From Lysinibacillus odysseyi 34hs-1 = NBRC 100172 (GTDB lineage Bacteria; Bacillota; Bacilli; Bacillales_A; Planococcaceae): a DNA stretch of 33,523 bases. Below are positions 1 to 9,248 of the stretch, piece after piece. The position numbers and the translations under genes were made by a program. The notes under the pieces were generated by a model. The model ran no database searches, was not told where the DNA came from, and saw nothing but the letters and a program-made list of their open reading frames with translations. The DNA is taken from contig NZ_BCVX01000020.1 in NCBI RefSeq assembly GCF_001591965.1, positions 1-33,523 on the forward strand. Direction: 5' to 3'. Each line of letters starts with the position of its first letter. Positions within the stretch are counted from its first letter, which is position 1.

Positions 1-205
1 TTTCGACGCCCCTCATTCATCGGCGACTCGTAATATATTACAGAATTTATCACAAAAGGTCAATACTTTTTTATCAAAAATTATTTTCTCTATAGTTTAT
101 TAATATCTTCCTATATTAATTTCATTCTTAATATAACGCTGTAATTTATATAAATAGTGCTTTGACAAAAACCAGCTCTTGGCTTGTGGTATAATGGCGC
201 AGGTT

Positions 206-268
206 CACTTCGTTGTCTATAAATTAAATTGCCTGACGCGTAGCACAAAAGAGCATTACCAGCTGACA
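206..268 (+). pseudogene. Serine recombinase internal fragment
   Basis: About 21 codons read HFVVYKLNCLTRSTKEHYQL, closely matching residues 63-83 of the intact resolvase at 32657-33229 (RFVVYKLDRLARSTKELYQL). This stretch carries the conserved YKLDRLARS block of resolvase/invertase catalytic domains, with the key DRL changed to NCL. No other part of a recombinase surrounds it, and the same reading frame runs into unrelated sequence after about 270. It is therefore a relic left by recombination and cannot be active. Confidence 0.8.
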
Positions 269-270
269 CA

Positions 271-474
271 GGTAGCACATCATCTAAAAGAAATACAACA
301 CCGTTCAGTACGCCCGGAACATTCAAAGAAGAGGATATTTCCAGCATTGACACTAATGGCAATGGACAGGTGACAATTAAAGAAACCAAAGATGCAGGTT
401 ACAGCATGCCGATAACGAGTGACCACTGGCTATACCCTTATATGCGCGATAATGATGGTATGGTAGGTGAGTAA
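271..474 (+). pseudogene. C-terminal fragment of a Ca-binding-like secreted protein
   Basis: A reading frame ending in TAA at 472-474 gives a Ser/Thr-rich linker, then FKEEDISSIDTNGNGQVTIK, then a segment containing GYSMPITSDHWLYPYM and a DNDGMVGE end. The DTNGNGQVT loop resembles an EF-hand or dockerin-like calcium loop, and this kind of tail occurs at the C-terminus of secreted Bacillales nuclease-like proteins (recalled, not searched). No start or N-terminal domain is present, because the frame begins at the junction with the recombinase fragment. The tail looks short by two residues where DNDGDG would be expected. It is a remnant with a terminator at 493-521. Confidence 0.6.
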
Positions 475-492
475 GGCCATCCGATCAATAAC

Positions 493-526
493 AATAAGCT
501 TGAGTTACCCCTAAGCTTATTTTTTT
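493..526 (+). terminator. Rho-independent terminator after the Ca-binding-like fragment
   Basis: A perfect 9-bp stem AATAAGCTT (493-501) / AAGCTTATT (513-521) is followed by a T-run to 526. It sits 18 bases after the stop codon of the fragment and probably belonged to that gene. Confidence 0.8.
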
Positions 527-761
527 GTGCTAAATGAATTAACAGTATTCTTCGGCTTTTATTGTACGTCTACACTTTCATTCGGCAGTTTCAGTGCGTA
601 ACGTTATAAATCCCCATCAATCTGAAGGAACCTCTTAATATAAGATACCTCTACAAACATATCCCTCCCACAAAATATTTTTTCCTATACCTCTCGACAA
701 AACGAAAATTTATTCCTAAAAATAAAGGAACGAACTTTCTTTTTTCTGTGAGGTGTTTTCC
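527..761. other. Intergenic region without a recognisable gene
   Basis: AT-rich, with no supported ORF on either strand. The only functional signal seen is the ribosome site GTGAGGTG at about 748-755, just before the TTG start of the polymerase remnant. Confidence 0.5.
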
Positions 762-1423
762 TTGCCTAAACCTTTACCCAGTCGTTCCATTATGTGTATC
801 GATATGAAGTGCTTCTATGTAAGTTGTATCGCCATGCTGGAAGGATTAGACGTAATGAAAATACCGATTGCCGTTATTGCTAATTTCCAACAGCCAGGAA
901 GCGTTGTGCTCGCTGCGTCGCCACCAATGAAAGAACGATTTCATATTAAAACAGGGAACCGGCGCTTTGAGATTCCCAAACACCCTGATATTAAGCTGTT
1001 TGAACCGAAAATGTCCTTCTTTCTTGATATGTCAGTTGCGATTACAAAACTCATCGCACAGTTTGTCCCGAGAGAAGCGATTCATGTGTACAGTATTGAT
1101 GAAAGCTTCGTTGATCTGACGGGAACGGAGCAATTATGGGGATCCCCTGTCGAAACAGCAAAAGCCATTCTGCAAGCAATCTATCATCAATTTCGTATCC
1201 CTTCTGCTGTTGGGATGGGTCCGAATATGCTGATGGCAAAGTCAGCACTCGATCTGGAGGCCAAAAAAACAGGCTTTGCAAAATGGACCTATGATGATGT
1301 TCCAATTAAACTTTGGATCATTCACCCTCTCTCCGCCATGTGGGGATCGGGAAGCAAGTGGAGAAAAGGTTAAATAATATGGGTATCTTTAGCATCTTGG
1401 CACATACGGATTTACAACGTTAA
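762..1423 (+). pseudogene. uvrX: Truncated, frameshifted UvrX/Y-family DNA polymerase
   Basis: The product matches the N-terminal half of UvrX/ImpB-type lesion-bypass polymerases. It has CIDMKCFYVSC (palm, metal-binding Asp), PGSVVLAASP, the catalytic VYSIDESFVDL block and the PLSAMWGSGS segment. Full-length relatives are about 410-420 residues, and this frame stops at about 204. Near 1357 the frame shifts: the next frame continues with family-like VEKRLNNMGIFSILAHTDLQR before a stop at 1421-1423, and the little-finger domain is gone. TTG at 762 is preferred as start because GTGAGGTG lies six bases upstream. The catalytic SIDE acidic pair is kept, but with no C-terminal DNA-binding domain it is almost certainly dead. 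Confidence 0.85.
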
Positions 1424-1579
1424 GAGATTTTTTCTTATTTTAACAACGTTAAGGAATTCGTAACGGTCGAAGTTTCTCTGGATTACGACTAGTTTTAGTC
1501 TTAAAGTGATATTCATCTATGAAATTGATATGCTTTCATATAAATTCATACTACAAAAATTTAATGTTTTTAAATAGAC

Positions 1580-1623
1580 ATGCCTGGCTAATTGCACATT
1601 CACAACTAGCTGGGCATTTTTAT
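1580..1623 (+). terminator. Probable terminator between the uvrX remnant and the lantibiotic immunity operon
   Basis: An imperfect stem ATGCCtGGCTA (1580-1590) / TAGCTGGGCAT (1607-1617) has a 16-base loop and is followed by TTTTATTTTT. It would insulate lanF from upstream transcription. Confidence 0.6.
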
Positions 1624-1742
1624 TTTTCGGGAATTGGTATAGCCAACAGTTTGGTAGGCATATAAACCTATCCACTCCGTAAATTTAACATCTTTTGACT
1701 CACACTTTATTTTTCAATGTTGATAGAGTCTTGATGTTTTAT

Positions 1743-1751
1743 TGTTATACT
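1743..1751 (+). promoter_or_regulatory. Extended -10 of the lanFEG promoter
   Basis: TG-T-TATACT forms an extended -10 element 32 bases before the lanF start, with no good consensus -35 at 17 bp. A weak -35 plus an extended -10 fits a promoter needing an activator, here presumably LanR. No clear operator repeat was found. Confidence 0.45.
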
Positions 1752-1782
1752 GCATTTACAAACGGAAAGGAGCTATTTAAAT

Positions 1783-2487
1783 ATGAATGATAAATATATC
1801 TTGCAGATAAAAAATTTAACCAAAAAATACAAAAAGTCCATTGTATTAAATGATGTATCAATAAATGTAAGAGAAAATACTATTTATGCCCTTTTGGGGC
1901 CCAACGGTGCTGGAAAGTCTACAACATTGAAAGTCATCTCCGGCCTGCTCAAAAAAACTTCAGGCGAGTTACTTTTCAATGGGCATTCGTGGAGTAGAAA
2001 AGACTTGATTGATATCGGAGCTTTAATTGAAAACGCCCCCCTTTACGGTAACTTAACGGCAAGAGAGAATTTAGACGTGATAAATACAATTTTAGGATTG
2101 CCTAAAGAACGCATTCAAGAAGTGCTTGAAATCGTCGGATTAACAGAGACAGGAAATAAAAAGGTCATGCATTTTTCCATGGGGATGAAGCAACGTTTAG
2201 GGATTGCTCTTGCCATTCTAAATCGCCCAAAGCTGTTAATTCTGGATGAGCCGACGAATGGATTAGATCCCATTGGGATACAAGAGTTAAGAAAATTAAT
2301 TACTTCTTTTCCAAAGCAGGGTATGACGGTTCTTCTGTCCAGCCATTTATTATCAGAAGTAGCCCATCTCGCTGATGATATTGGCATTATCAGTAATGGA
2401 AAAATCGGATACGAAGGGAAGTACCATTCGTATGAAAACTTGGAAGGGCTATTTACCGATGTGGTAAATAATAACCGTACATTATAG
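1783..2487 (+). CDS. lanF: Lantibiotic immunity ABC transporter, ATPase subunit
   Basis: This is a 234-aa ATP-binding subunit of the LanFEG self-protection transporter, which expels the mature lantibiotic from the producer's membrane. Visible motifs are Walker A GPNGAGKST (about residues 39-47), signature FSMGMKQR, Walker B LLILDEPTNGLD and a switch His in SSHLLSE. The usual Q-loop glutamine is replaced by glutamate (GALIENAPLYGN), the E-loop typical of LanF proteins. The SD GGAAAGGAG precedes ATG 1783. It is followed after 12 bases by lanE and is the first gene of lanFEGRK. The E-loop and the two small permeases next to it make a lantibiotic role much more likely than a generic ABC-2 exporter. 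Confidence 0.93.
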   Translation: MNDKYILQIKNLTKKYKKSIVLNDVSINVRENTIYALLGPNGAGKSTTLKVISGLLKKTSGELLFNGHSWSRKDLIDIGALIENAPLYGNLTARENLDVINTILGLPKERIQEVLEIVGLTETGNKKVMHFSMGMKQRLGIALAILNRPKLLILDEPTNGLDPIGIQELRKLITSFPKQGMTVLLSSHLLSEVAHLADDIGIISNGKIGYEGKYHSYENLEGLFTDVVNNNRTL

Positions 2488-2499
2488 GAGGTAATTATA

Positions 2500-3258
2500 T
2501 TGTATCTAGATTTAAAGTCAGAATTTCTTAAAACAAAAAGAACAAATATCAGAAAAATGGTATTTATCATTCCTATCATCTGTTCCCTGCTTGCGGTAGG
2601 ATTTAATTTTCTGGGTGGATCAGAGATTGTGCGTCTGTCTGTCGAGACAATTATAAATCATTGGGGAATAATATGGGTTTCTGTTTTTATCGCCCTTACT
2701 ACTGGGCTTCTAAATAATCTTGAAAAAAAAGGCACCCATTTTAAAACAATTATTGGTTTACCAATAAACCTTCATAAGAAAGAAATAAGCAGAACTTTAT
2801 TGATTTCTGGATTTTTGGCAATAGGATCTCTAACATTAATTATGCTACTGATCCTTGCAAGTTTACTGATTCAGACTACTCCTTATTTAGTTCCTCTTTC
2901 ATCTTGTATTGTTGCTGTTTTCTTAACTTACTTTGTTACTTTATGGCAAGTGCCGTTCTGTTTATGGCTGTCGAGAAAAACGAACTTATTTATTACTTTA
3001 TTATTAAACAGCATGCTGAATTTAAATCTGGGCTCTATCTTTGCCCCTACAGAGGATTGGTGGATGATTCCATACAGTTGGCACTTAAGAATGCTGATGC
3101 CTGTTACGCAGCTGCACTCCAACGGTATACCCTTACCGGAAAACGATGGCCTACTGAACTACTCGGTAGTGCCGATAGCAATCATTCTAGGGCTGGTATT
3201 CTTTATTCTACTTACCTTTATCACAGCAAAGTCATTTAACAAAATAGAGGTGAAATAA
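2500..3258 (+). CDS. lanE: Lantibiotic immunity ABC transporter permease (LanE)
   Basis: A 252-aa hydrophobic protein with about six membrane segments (for example around residues 20-37, 54-70, 105-125, 133-155 and 225-245) and no soluble domain. The size and topology match LanE/MutE-type permeases of bacitracin/lantibiotic immunity transporters. The start is TTG at 2500, supported by GGAGG eight bases upstream. Its stop overlaps the start of lanG (TAATG at 3256-3260), a sign of coupled translation and a stoichiometric permease pair. Assignment of E versus G rests on gene order. Confidence 0.88.
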   Translation: MYLDLKSEFLKTKRTNIRKMVFIIPIICSLLAVGFNFLGGSEIVRLSVETIINHWGIIWVSVFIALTTGLLNNLEKKGTHFKTIIGLPINLHKKEISRTLLISGFLAIGSLTLIMLLILASLLIQTTPYLVPLSSCIVAVFLTYFVTLWQVPFCLWLSRKTNLFITLLLNSMLNLNLGSIFAPTEDWWMIPYSWHLRMLMPVTQLHSNGIPLPENDGLLNYSVVPIAIILGLVFFILLTFITAKSFNKIEVK

Positions 3259-4022
3259 TGCAGCAATTTTATAAATCCTTATCAGGAGAGTTCAAAAAGA
3301 GAAAGAGAAGTACCTTTTTATTATTACACCTATATCTTCCCCTTTTCTTAACCGGCATTCTAATGCTTTATTATTTTTCCAGAAATGCTCCCCTAAGTGC
3401 AGCAGCAAGTTATATTGTTTTTTTCCAGATAATCGGGATTACTACTCCTGTTATCATCTCTATCCTATGTGGAATGGTAGCTGACGCGGAAAGTGAAGCA
3501 GGGGGGTTTCAAAATATACTTGGCTTGACTCAGAGTAAGACCACCTCTTTCTTAAGTCAGATAACAATGATGATTCTCTCGTATAGTGCAGCAATTTTTT
3601 TTGCATTAACAATGTATGTATTAGCTTTAAAATTTGTTATGGATGTGGGAGAAGTTAATTTACCCCTTTATTACTTAACAGGAGCAATTTTTATAGCAGC
3701 TGCTATTTTTCAATATTTTTTCTATCACTACATTAGTTATAAACACAGTATAGAAATATCTGGTATATTTGGTTTTATAGGATTGATCATTAACGCGCTA
3801 TGTTTAACGACACTAGGTGATAAAATATGGGGATTCATTCCTTGGGCATGGGCCAACAGATTTAGCGATTACTTAAAAGATTCTTCCCTGTTACTGAATA
3901 TAGAAGTCTCCAAAGATCCTATGATCATAACAGGACTCTATTCTTTCTTTATCCTGACATGCTTGATCATTTTTTTAAATATTGTTTGGATTAATAAATG
4001 GGAAGGCAGAAAAACAACCTAA
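3258..4022 (+). CDS. lanG: Lantibiotic immunity ABC transporter permease (LanG)
   Basis: A 254-aa second permease with about six hydrophobic segments and a short basic N-terminus (KKRKRST) before the first helix, as is usual for LanG/MutG. ATG 3258 overlaps the lanE stop, and the SD GAGGTGAA is inside the lanE end. Together with LanF and LanE it would form the immunity exporter. Its stop is 23 bases from lanR, so sensing and immunity genes appear co-transcribed. Confidence 0.88.
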   Translation: MQQFYKSLSGEFKKRKRSTFLLLHLYLPLFLTGILMLYYFSRNAPLSAAASYIVFFQIIGITTPVIISILCGMVADAESEAGGFQNILGLTQSKTTSFLSQITMMILSYSAAIFFALTMYVLALKFVMDVGEVNLPLYYLTGAIFIAAAIFQYFFYHYISYKHSIEISGIFGFIGLIINALCLTTLGDKIWGFIPWAWANRFSDYLKDSSLLLNIEVSKDPMIITGLYSFFILTCLIIFLNIVWINKWEGRKTT

Positions 4023-4045
4023 ATTTAATGATGAGGTAATTTCAC

Positions 4046-4714
4046 ATGGCGAATATTCTAGCTATCGATGATGATGCAGCAATTTTAAGGCTGATTAAAA
4101 AAATGTTAGAAATGAAAAATCACACTGTTACTACTATTCAAGATATAAAAGATATTACGATTGCAGAAATAAATAAACACCATCTTCTTCTCTTAGATGT
4201 AATGATGCCTGGGGAAGATGGCTTTGATATCTGTACAAAAATTAGACCTTTAATTCACATACCCATTATTTTTATGACGGCTAAAAGTGATGAATCTTCT
4301 ATCATTAAAGGCTTATCTATTGGTGGAGATGATTATATCATAAAGCCATTCAGCATACATGAAGTAAATGCACGAATTGAAGCACACTTAAGGAGAGAAG
4401 CCCGACCAAAAAGAGAAGCCGCAAGTGCATTTATCGACAATAATATTTTTATCGATTTAGAAGCCAAAAAAGTCATTTTCCAAGGACAGGAAATAACTCT
4501 TACCAAGATTCAATATAAAATTTGTGAATTACTTGCATTGCATAAAGGAAAAGTATTTTCTAAAGAAGGTATTTATGAAGCTGTTTATTCAATGGATAGT
4601 GATTCACAAATTTCAACGGTGGTTGAACATATTAGGGTCATCCGCAAGAAGTTTGCCCAATATAATTTATCTCCTATCAATACAGTATGGGGAGTAGGAT
4701 ATATATGGGAATAA
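4046..4714 (+). CDS. lanR: OmpR-family response regulator of the lantibiotic locus
   Basis: A 222-aa regulator with an N-terminal receiver domain (acidic pair DDD near residue 8-10, phospho-acceptor Asp in LLLLDVMMPGEDG around 52, conserved Thr/Lys in MTAKS and IIKPFS). A C-terminal winged helix follows, ending SPINTVWGVGYIWE. This is the architecture of NisR/SrtR/SpaR. In such loci, phosphorylated LanR activates the lanA and lanF promoters in response to the mature peptide (family knowledge). The SD GATGAGG precedes ATG 4046. It overlaps the downstream kinase gene. Confidence 0.92.
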   Translation: MANILAIDDDAAILRLIKKMLEMKNHTVTTIQDIKDITIAEINKHHLLLLDVMMPGEDGFDICTKIRPLIHIPIIFMTAKSDESSIIKGLSIGGDDYIIKPFSIHEVNARIEAHLRREARPKREAASAFIDNNIFIDLEAKKVIFQGQEITLTKIQYKICELLALHKGKVFSKEGIYEAVYSMDSDSQISTVVEHIRVIRKKFAQYNLSPINTVWGVGYIWE

Positions 4715-6060
4715 AAAATACATTATCGGTTTACTTTCTAAAATGGATTATCAATATTTGCTTTGTCGGTCTGCTTATTCTTTTATCTAATATTATGTTC
4801 GTAAATTGGGGAATCAGCCAACAGCTCTTTTTGCCGGCAAATGCGCCAATAAATATAGCAGAAAAAATAAAAAACGAAATAGTTAATAAAAACACCATTG
4901 ATCCCGGCATTCTCCCCTCAGAATTGGATTATGTCATCTTTCAGAAAAAAACAGGCACACTCGTTAAAAGTAATATGAGTTCTAGAAATATAAAAAAAGC
5001 AAAAGAAGCCTTTTTGAACAATACTAATAATAAGTCTAATTCTTTTATCCAATATGACAGTCAAAATGAAGTTATTTTGATCCACTATAATTTAAAAGTC
5101 CAATTTAAAAATGCAGAATTAAGAAAAGCTTTTCCTAACCCTGGGATTTCTTTGACTATCCTTTCAGCATTGATTTATTTCATTTATTTGATTTCAAATA
5201 TCAGGAAATTTTCTCGTATAATTATTCAGGAGAATCAAAAATTAATTAAAGTAACAAATAAAATAAAGAAGAGAGATTTAAATTTTGAATTTCCCCAGGT
5301 CCGATTTAATGAGTATAAAGATGTAATGGAGGCAATGGAAAGTTTATCCGAGGCACTCGTTAAATCCATCCAAAAAGAAATACAGGCTACTAACTCAAAA
5401 ACAGAACAAATTAATTATTTAGTACACGATATAAAAATCCCCTTAACTGTAATCAAAGGAAATGTGGAGTTATTAGAAACAATGGTTATAAACGAAGACA
5501 TACAAGAAAGTTTTAACGATATCCTAAATTCTATCAAACAAATTGAACGTTATATTCAAGATGTTATTGATATTAACTTAAATAACAAGAAAATAGATAT
5601 GATAAAAGATGAATTGTTTATATTTGATTTTCTAAAAATTTTGGAAATAGAGGTCAAAAGCCTTGGCGCTAATGTAGTGATAGAAGATGATACAGAAAAG
5701 GGAACGAAAGTTTTAATAGACGTACGTTTACTCATCCGGGCAATAAATAATATCGTTCTAAATGGGATTGAAAGAACACCTAAGGACGAAAACGTAAAAA
5801 TCACTATAACACAAAATCAAGACAGCATTCAGTTCATTATTACGGACCAGGGTCCTGGATTTTCAGAAGACTCTCTCCAAAAAGCCACTGAGTTGTTCTA
5901 CACTGAAAATGAGGGACGTACAAATAACAGTCATTATGGTTTAGGTCTAACATTTACAGAGAAAGTAATTAAGCAGCATAATGGCAGCATAACACTTAGA
6001 AATACTGCCATGAACTCTGGAGAAGTCATTGTAGAGTTACCAATACTAAAAAAGGCATAA
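4705..6060 (+). CDS. lanK: Lantibiotic sensor histidine kinase
   Basis: A membrane kinase of about 451 aa. It has a TM helix near residues 10-32, an extracytoplasmic loop of about 120 residues, a second TM near 150-165, an H-box containing VHDIKIPLTVIKGN (phospho-His about residue 241), an N-box NNIVLNGIERT and G-boxes DQGPGFS and GLGLTF. ATG 4705 is preferred over ATG 4687 because GGGGAGTAGG lies just before it. It overlaps lanR by 10 bases. In NisK-like kinases the extracellular loop detects the lantibiotic. The gene ends about 54 bases before a hairpin shared with the converging lanB. Confidence 0.9.
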   Translation: MGIKNTLSVYFLKWIINICFVGLLILLSNIMFVNWGISQQLFLPANAPINIAEKIKNEIVNKNTIDPGILPSELDYVIFQKKTGTLVKSNMSSRNIKKAKEAFLNNTNNKSNSFIQYDSQNEVILIHYNLKVQFKNAELRKAFPNPGISLTILSALIYFIYLISNIRKFSRIIIQENQKLIKVTNKIKKRDLNFEFPQVRFNEYKDVMEAMESLSEALVKSIQKEIQATNSKTEQINYLVHDIKIPLTVIKGNVELLETMVINEDIQESFNDILNSIKQIERYIQDVIDINLNNKKIDMIKDELFIFDFLKILEIEVKSLGANVVIEDDTEKGTKVLIDVRLLIRAINNIVLNGIERTPKDENVKITITQNQDSIQFIITDQGPGFSEDSLQKATELFYTENEGRTNNSHYGLGLTFTEKVIKQHNGSITLRNTAMNSGEVIVELPILKKA

Positions 6061-6106
6061 ATACTTAAAGAGAAAGGTTTCAAGAACTAAAGTAGATTCT
6101 CGTCAG

Positions 6107-6148
6107 TAAAAAAAGATGGTTGATTATTGAAAAATAATCCAACCATCT
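6107..6148 (-). terminator. Terminator of the lanA-T-C-B operon
   Basis: A stem of about 15 bp, with one bulged base, pairs 6114-6128 with 6133-6148. On the minus strand it is followed by a run of T residues (positions 6113 down to 6107). It lies 11 bases after the lanB stop and also separates the converging lanK transcript, though no T-run follows on the plus strand. Confidence 0.85.
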
Positions 6149-6158
6149 GCCTGTAAAA

Positions 6159-9100
6159 CTATACTGTTTGCAATTTACTCAGCACCCTTTGGCCATATAA
6201 AGTTTGGTATGCGTATACATAAAGCTTATCTTCAAAATCACGATTAATTTCAAATAGCCTATTAAAGTGCATATGGATTATACTTCCCAGAATGTTAGCA
6301 AAGTCATTTGTAAGTTCCTCATTACTTTTTATACATTGACTATAGACTTTAACACTGTCGCTTCTATGTTCTAAAATCTTTATAATTTTTTTCAAGTCAC
6401 TACTTCCTAAATTGTCCCAATTATTATAGGAATCCAATTCCTTAACAAAATCAAATTCTTCATCTTTAAATTGTTTTCTATAGGTATCATAGTTTTTCAA
6501 ATTTACCTTTAAGAAGCTTAATTGATTTTCAAAATCCAATCCAAAATCATTTAAATAGTGCAGCAGTGAAATTACTCCTGCCTGCTCCTTACTGATATTG
6601 TTTTTACGCATTACTTCAAGCAACTCCATAGTAACTAAACTATCTTGATAGAATAAATGCTCAGCTTTATCTATCAATGAAGGTCCCCCATACCTATTAA
6701 CTTCAGGGAAATACGTATTAATTTCTACTTCATGTATAATATCCATTTCTTGTAATTCAACAATGTAATTGCTTAGCTGTTTGTAAATAATTAAGAGATT
6801 CTCAGAGGACTCTGAATGAAACCTTAATCTTATATGTGGTTTTGGATCATTGTATCTCATATAAAAGAATTTATTATAAGTTTTATGATCTAGGTTATTT
6901 AGAATAAAGTAATTTAAGAAACTTATTAATTCTGTTTGACGTTCCTCAGAACCATATAATTTTAAAAATAACCACTTTTTAAAAGGAGGATAACTAACTT
7001 TATGATAACTATTCCTATTACTGATCATATTCTCAGAGTTCTTCTTTCGATACTCTTCTTTTAAAATAAACGGAATTACTACTTCTGCTGAAAATGATTC
7101 ATCGTGTATATTAATAGGAGCCTTCCCATCTTCCATTTTTTCTAATGTAGTACTTGGAAACTTAAATAAATTTTTATATAACAAATTGAGATCATTACTC
7201 TTTGTTAAATCCAGCAAAATACGTTGGTCAGCAAACTGTAAATAAACTTTATTTGGTACAGAATTGGCATCCTTAAACTTTTTGAATTCAATCAGAAATT
7301 CTTGAAGATTATGTTTTTCTTTAAGTTGCCTCCGTAGATTTTCTAAGCTCCACTTTTCATTTGAAAGAATAATATTTTTATAACGTATTTCTGGTATATA
7401 AGGAAATTCTTTATAATATATTCCCCATGGAGTATCACTCCATTCCAAATCTTGATTTAGAGTAATATCACTTAATATACGAATAATATTACTCGATGAA
7501 CTTAGATTCAGCATATTCATTCCTGAAATATTAATCAACCTACCATTTTGTTTATTTCTCAAATAAAATCTATCGTTATCACATCCAATGAGTATATCAT
7601 TTAAGGTTAGTTCTTTTTGTGTATTATATGAATTCGTGAACATCGAGAGGTTATAGTCCTTTGGAGTATTACTAGCCATAACATTTGCCATTCTAACAGC
7701 TGACGGAATAAAACTTAGCTCGACTTGATCTATATCTTTTTCTTTTAAATTTAAACTTATTTCTTCTAGAACTTCTGAGAATTTATCATTCAGATGACTA
7801 AATCTTCCGAATGTTTTCCCCGCAGCTGGAGAACCTATGTTAGGACCTAAGTAAAAGAGATTTTCGCCCTTAACGTTTTGCCTCGGAATAAAATTCAGTT
7901 CTAAAGAGCTTGGTAATTTCTGCTCATTCACTTTCAACTTAAGCTTATTAATATCTTCATCAGTAATGACTATAGATTGATTAGTTTTTATAGCAGTTAG
8001 ATACTTATCTATAAAAAATTTTTTCAGTAAACTATAATCTTCAGTCTTTTGAGGAATATCATGGCTAAACTTATTACTAGGGTTTCTATAGTTTCTTAAA
8101 GCCCCAATTCCAGCTACTTCATCTAATACCTCTGAAATGGGAACTTCTACAAAGGTACCGAATTTTTCAGTAAATTTTAATCGATATTCTATAAAGTAGT
8201 TCTGATAGCTATCGGAATTTTCCATTTCAGAAGCAAATATCATAAACAATGTAATACAATCATTAATATTTTTAATATCACTCTCATTAATGATATTTGT
8301 ATTAATACATAATTCTGTATCTACTTGTAAATGTTTTTCATTAGGAAAAGAGGTTATCTCCCTCAACTTCTTTTGGATTGTTAAATAAATTTCATTTGCT
8401 TGACCAATCGGAGTATTATTATACTTATGAATTAATGAATGCACCTCATTCAAAGGCTCTCCGTATATCTTATCTAACTGAGGAATCTTACTTAATCTAT
8501 CGATTGTATACATTAAAAGATCTGTGTTACAAATTGGCGGTCTTAGCTCAGAAATAATAAATTCTTTTTCAATTAAAGTTTTTACATATTGTATAAGGTC
8601 GCCGATTTCTCTATTGGGGTATTGAGCCTGTAATATCTGTACAATTTTTTGAAATGGTACATGCTCTTTCGTACACCATTTTTCTATAAGCATTAGAGGA
8701 TTTCCATAGTTAACATGTATTTCTAAATTTTTTCCATCTAAATTATAGGGAAGGTATAGCCGATTTCCTTTACGATAAGCAGCAGAATTCATCTTAAAGC
8801 TTAAATCAATTAAATGATCTACTTCGATTTTCTTTATTAATTTAAAAATCCACTCAACATCAATACGGCTCTTCTTTCTATATTCAATTTTTGAAGGCAT
8901 AAGAGCTTCATTGTCCTTTAAATCAAGCACAGTAACCCCTGCAAACAAACCAAAAGGTGTTGTTCTTGTCGCAGCTCTATTAATATAATTACTTAGAGAT
9001 GTCACAAGATTTCTCTGCTTTTTTTTAGATAGCATAGAGAAATCTTTATTCATCAATGTATGATATATATTTTCACTTGCTATTAAAAGCTGTTCCCCAA

Positions 9101-9224
9101 GAAATCTATCATTCTTTATGACTTCTATATTACTTTCAATATCATCATATTTTTCAAGTAAAGAGGTTGGTTGTAGTGGAACCCTTAGCATATATTTACT
9201 GGTAGGTATGAAATAGTTATACAT
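6159..9224 (-). CDS. lanB: Class I lantibiotic dehydratase LanB
   Basis: A 1021-aa protein of full LanB length. The first ~750 residues correspond to the glutamylation domain (Lant_dehydr_N; RTTPFGLFAGVTV near the N-terminus is a family hallmark). The last ~270 correspond to the elimination domain (SpaB_C; FFYMRYNDPKPHIRLRFH and EVNRYGGP motifs). LanB uses Glu-tRNA(Glu) to glutamylate Ser/Thr of the precursor and eliminates glutamate to give dehydroalanine/dehydrobutyrine. It is the last gene of the minus-strand operon, 24 bases after lanC. A tRNA-Glu lies far away at 33346-33417, probably by coincidence. No frameshift or missing block was seen. Confidence 0.95.
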   Translation of the reverse strand: MYNYFIPTSKYMLRVPLQPTSLLEKYDDIESNIEVIKNDRFLGEQLLIASENIYHTLMNKDFSMLSKKKQRNLVTSLSNYINRAATRTTPFGLFAGVTVLDLKDNEALMPSKIEYRKKSRIDVEWIFKLIKKIEVDHLIDLSFKMNSAAYRKGNRLYLPYNLDGKNLEIHVNYGNPLMLIEKWCTKEHVPFQKIVQILQAQYPNREIGDLIQYVKTLIEKEFIISELRPPICNTDLLMYTIDRLSKIPQLDKIYGEPLNEVHSLIHKYNNTPIGQANEIYLTIQKKLREITSFPNEKHLQVDTELCINTNIINESDIKNINDCITLFMIFASEMENSDSYQNYFIEYRLKFTEKFGTFVEVPISEVLDEVAGIGALRNYRNPSNKFSHDIPQKTEDYSLLKKFFIDKYLTAIKTNQSIVITDEDINKLKLKVNEQKLPSSLELNFIPRQNVKGENLFYLGPNIGSPAAGKTFGRFSHLNDKFSEVLEEISLNLKEKDIDQVELSFIPSAVRMANVMASNTPKDYNLSMFTNSYNTQKELTLNDILIGCDNDRFYLRNKQNGRLINISGMNMLNLSSSSNIIRILSDITLNQDLEWSDTPWGIYYKEFPYIPEIRYKNIILSNEKWSLENLRRQLKEKHNLQEFLIEFKKFKDANSVPNKVYLQFADQRILLDLTKSNDLNLLYKNLFKFPSTTLEKMEDGKAPINIHDESFSAEVVIPFILKEEYRKKNSENMISNRNSYHKVSYPPFKKWLFLKLYGSEERQTELISFLNYFILNNLDHKTYNKFFYMRYNDPKPHIRLRFHSESSENLLIIYKQLSNYIVELQEMDIIHEVEINTYFPEVNRYGGPSLIDKAEHLFYQDSLVTMELLEVMRKNNISKEQAGVISLLHYLNDFGLDFENQLSFLKVNLKNYDTYRKQFKDEEFDFVKELDSYNNWDNLGSSDLKKIIKILEHRSDSVKVYSQCIKSNEELTNDFANILGSIIHMHFNRLFEINRDFEDKLYVYAYQTLYGQRVLSKLQTV

Positions 9225-9248
9225 AATTCAACATCCTTTCCCTTAAAT

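Noticed and set aside
2115-2579. 154-aa minus-strand ORF opposite lanF
   Set aside because: Shadow of the lanF coding strand, no supporting signals.
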